Below, piece by piece: positions 61,745 to 64,000 of a stretch of 64,000 bases of DNA (positions are counted from its first letter, which is position 1; the number at the start of each line of letters is the position of its first letter). The DNA comes from Flavobacterium limicola (GTDB taxonomy: Bacteria > Bacteroidota > Bacteroidia > Flavobacteriales > Flavobacteriaceae). Where the stretch lies: NCBI RefSeq assembly GCF_003634755.1, contig NZ_RBXA01000001.1, forward strand, positions 124,001 through 188,000, in the 5' to 3' direction. Position numbers and translations under genes: made by a program. The notes beneath the pieces were generated by a model. It made no database searches and had not been told where the DNA came from. It saw only the letters and a list, made by a program, of their open reading frames with translations.

Positions 61745-63034
61745 ATGGAAACAGTTACTGCAATTCATGAAAATTTCTTAAAAAAAATAAACAATTACAT
61801 GTTTATCATTTTACTATTGATGGTAGCATGTTTTTTTACTTGGAGTGAAAATATCAATATTACTCGCGCAATAAAAGTAGTAGGCCGTATGGGCTTGATG
61901 TTGTCTTCGATTGGAATCTATTATAAAATTATTCGTTATGGGGCTGTAAACACTATGAGCTATAAGAATACGCTTTCCCCATTATTTTATTTAGCATACT
62001 TGGGATTAGGTTTTTTATCTTTTATGTGGAGTACCAACCCAGGTTTTAGTGCGCTGCAGTGGTTCATGACTTTTCAAAGTTTTACATTTGCTTTTTTTTT
62101 CATAAAAAGTATCAAAGTACTTGATGCGTTTTTTGAGGGACACAGCATCCGTTTGTACCATCTTTTAGGGAATACAGTTTTTGTGTTACAGTTAGTTTTT
62201 GTTGTAGGAATGTGGATTGATCCTGACACTTTTTTCCGATTGACAAATGGAGGAGAAGAAGCAAGATTGGGTGGTGTAATGATGAACCCGAATGAACTCG
62301 GAATGCTTGCCGGTGTGGGTGTTGCTTGTTTGATTTTTGATTTGTACCGAAAACAGAATAAAGTGTGGACTATTATCAAAATTATAGTAATCTTTTATGC
62401 TTTATTCATGACGGGATCCCGTTCCTCACTTATTGGCGTTTTAATAATCATCTTTTTCCACATTAATCAAACCAAAAAGCAAGGCTTAAAAATGGCTATC
62501 ATGGGCTGTGTATTGTTAGTAATCCCCTTTGCTATCAATCAAATTATTCTAAAAGGAGGTGACAAAGCCAGAATGGAAGAAATATTGACCTTAACCGGAC
62601 GACTACCCTTTTGGCAAGCCCTAATTTCCGAAGGATTACCAAGAGAACCATTATTAGGTTTTGGCTATATGAGAATTGATTATAAAGAGTTTTTTCAAAG
62701 TGTGCACACATATCCTGGTAAAATGACGCATAACACTTTCATGCAAGTGCTTATGAATTTAGGTTTTGTAGGTTTATGTATTGCCATGCTTCAAATGTTT
62801 TTTACTTTCAAAGCATTCACAACAGAGAATAAAGAAACACGATTGATGTTAATAGGCATATTAATTCCCATAATGATTAATTCATTTACTGAGTTCGGAA
62901 TTTTTGGTGAAAGTAATTATGGAATTTTATTTTACCAAATGATTATTTTTTCAGTTTCTTTCAAAAACAACCCACATTTAACAAGTCTTCAAAAGTTACA
63001 TTTAAGAAAAAGAAGATCTGATTTAGTTCTTTAA
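61745..63034 (+). CDS. Wzy-like O-antigen polymerase/ligase-family protein
   Basis: A 429-residue membrane protein with 10-12 hydrophobic segments. Signatures are RLGGVMMNPNELGMLAGVG and TGSRSSLIGVLIIIFF, and a large periplasmic loop near 275-330 (LTGRLPFWQALISEG, LGFGYMRIDY, THNTFMQVLMNLGFVGL), matching the Wzy_C/O-antigen ligase family. In this operon it is more likely the polymerase than a ligase. It is followed by a terminator. Confidence 0.88.
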   Translation: METVTAIHENFLKKINNYMFIILLLMVACFFTWSENINITRAIKVVGRMGLMLSSIGIYYKIIRYGAVNTMSYKNTLSPLFYLAYLGLGFLSFMWSTNPGFSALQWFMTFQSFTFAFFFIKSIKVLDAFFEGHSIRLYHLLGNTVFVLQLVFVVGMWIDPDTFFRLTNGGEEARLGGVMMNPNELGMLAGVGVACLIFDLYRKQNKVWTIIKIIVIFYALFMTGSRSSLIGVLIIIFFHINQTKKQGLKMAIMGCVLLVIPFAINQIILKGGDKARMEEILTLTGRLPFWQALISEGLPREPLLGFGYMRIDYKEFFQSVHTYPGKMTHNTFMQVLMNLGFVGLCIAMLQMFFTFKAFTTENKETRLMLIGILIPIMINSFTEFGIFGESNYGILFYQMIIFSVSFKNNPHLTSLQKLHLRKRRSDLVL

Positions 63035-63095
63035 CTTTCCAAAAATTATAATTTTTCCATATTTTGGAAAAAAAATTCGCAAGCAAAAAGCAAGC

Positions 63096-63124
63096 AAACC
63101 CCTGTAAAACAGGGGTTTTTATTT
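63096..63124 (+). terminator. Terminator after polymerase gene
   Basis: Perfect 10-bp arms AAACCCCTGT / ACAGGGGTTT with a 3-nt loop and a T-run. A weaker stem (TTTCCAAAA / TTTTGGAAA) lies just upstream at 63036-63070. Confidence 0.88.
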
Positions 63125-63167
63125 GTTGGCATGATATTCCTATAGTCTCAAATATAAATTTACTATT

Positions 63168-64000
63168 ATGGAAATCATTTTTAAAATCATTGGACATCCC
63201 CTATCTATAACCCAAATTAATAGCACAGATAAAGTCATGGATGTACTTTATATTAAAAATCCTGATGGTACACCCAGATGGATTTGGGAGAAAAAGCTAA
63301 ACAATCCCTTGTTCTTAAAATTCTATTCCGTAAGTAATTATAGGTCTAAAATTTTTGCTATATCCATTCAAATCGTATTTTATTTGAAACTTCAAAAATT
63401 AATCTTCTCTAAAAAGCGTTTTTTTGTCCCTTTTGAAAGTACTCCTTTAATACGCACAGAGGATAATTGGGCTTTATTTACAGGAACAGCTGGCCCCAAT
63501 AAAAAAGCTATCTTATATGCTAATAGCTCTTTCTACAAAATTGCCACCACACCATCTGCTCAAAGGTTGATCCAAAAAGAGTATGAAATATTACAAGAAG
63601 TAGATGGGTTAATTCAAAATCTGAATACACCACAATGTACTAAAATATCGAATGACATCATTCAGGTAACGGATGTGTCAAAACATGGCAAAAGAACGAA
63701 AACCATCACTACTGCCCACCTCAAAATTTTGTCAGCGCTAAGTTTAGTAAAAAGTACCACAATTGCTGTTCATAAATGGACTCTTTTCAACACCCTGAAA
63801 AACGACTTTCAATGTCTAAATGATGCTAGAATACCGGTAAATATGACTCGGAAAATCAATCTGCTTTTAGAGAAAACAAATCCGGATGAAACCGTTATGA
63901 TATCGCTCTCGCATGGCGATTTCACACCTTGGAATATGTATAAAGTAGGTGAAAGTATCGCACTTTATGATTGGGAGCTTGCTAATTTTAATAGACCTAA
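63168..64000 (+). CDS. Aminoglycoside-phosphotransferase-like kinase, C-terminus outside window
   Basis: Open from the ATG at 63168 to the right edge, about 277 codons with no stop. The end carries a kinase-like catalytic loop, SHGDFTPWNMY, followed by ALYDWELANF (metal-binding Asp), as in the APH/choline kinase fold. The N-terminal half is less typical, with FTGTAGPNKKAILYA and KIATTPSAQRLIQKEYEIL, the latter like the kinase Lys and helix C. It could phosphorylate a sugar, amino alcohol or other small molecule used in the polysaccharide. It lies after a terminator but on the same strand. Confidence 0.8.
   Translation, partial: MEIIFKIIGHPLSITQINSTDKVMDVLYIKNPDGTPRWIWEKKLNNPLFLKFYSVSNYRSKIFAISIQIVFYLKLQKLIFSKKRFFVPFESTPLIRTEDNWALFTGTAGPNKKAILYANSSFYKIATTPSAQRLIQKEYEILQEVDGLIQNLNTPQCTKISNDIIQVTDVSKHGKRTKTITTAHLKILSALSLVKSTTIAVHKWTLFNTLKNDFQCLNDARIPVNMTRKINLLLEKTNPDETVMISLSHGDFTPWNMYKVGESIALYDWELANFNRP

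Noticed and set aside
63125..63141. Sigma-54-like -24 element (TTGGCATG) before the last gene
   Set aside because: The -12 GC is missing at the required spacing, so a working sigma-54 promoter is unlikely.
1..64000. Search for CRISPR arrays, rRNA, transposases or prophage genes
   Set aside because: No regularly spaced repeats, rRNA-like text or recognisable mobile-element proteins were found by reading the window.

Overview
The window looks like chromosome of a Flavobacterium or close relative (Bacteroidota, Flavobacteriia). The evidence is AT-rich DNA, no Shine-Dalgarno-like starts, -7 boxes of the form TAnnTTTG, SusC/SusD-type outer-membrane genes, an amylase with a type IX secretion (T9SS) C-terminal sorting domain, lipoproteins with acidic residues after the lipobox Cys, and a mevalonate pathway. 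I see no rRNA, CRISPR array, transposase or prophage. All assignments come from reading the translated sequence; no database search was run.

Layout. 1-5.1 kb: end of a sensor histidine kinase, a receiver-only response regulator, and two tandem acyl-CoA synthetases (propionate-type, then acetate-type), likely an acetate/propionate sensing and activation unit. 5.2-23.4 kb: a starch/maltodextrin locus. A leftward susC-susD-susE-amylase operon diverges from a LacI-type regulator. Rightward follow a sugar MFS transporter, beta-phosphoglucomutase, a GH65 maltose phosphorylase, a periplasmic neopullulanase (SusA-like) and a lipoprotein alpha-amylase. Together they cut starch outside the cell, import and trim the oligosaccharides, and split maltose by phosphorolysis.

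23.4-38 kb: housekeeping genes. These include GDPD, a flavoprotein, TspO, a mevalonate/prenyl-lipid group (mvaD, mevalonate kinase-like, UbiA family) with an orphan antitoxin-like small gene inside it, a pseudouridine synthase, M3 and DUF885 peptidases, a DUF937 protein and tRNA-Leu(UAG). 38-49.3 kb: an M20 dipeptidase; an operon of MORN-like lipoprotein, BlaI-type repressor and M56 peptidase with a TonB-like C-terminus, preceded by a clear promoter and two operator-like palindromes 20 bp apart; a lone HsdR-N nuclease-like gene between two copies of one hairpin; a saccharopine dehydrogenase-like gene; DUF423; pckA; DUF4407; and a PH/SHOCT protein.

49.8-64 kb: the most interesting region. A sigma-54-dependent response regulator, a FIST-domain protein and a large hybrid histidine kinase with an Hpt domain form one overlapping unit. 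It is followed by a good sigma-54 promoter candidate and then a stand-alone receiver plus an exopolysaccharide operon (Wza-like, Wzc-like with a degenerate kinase domain, flippase, GT4, Wzy-like polymerase, and a phosphotransferase-like gene cut by the window end). The FIST/hybrid-kinase pair resembles NosP/NahK nitric-oxide modules, so I propose a ligand-sensing phosphorelay acting through sigma-54 on polysaccharide export. Three copies of a dispersed hairpin repeat family also lie between genes.
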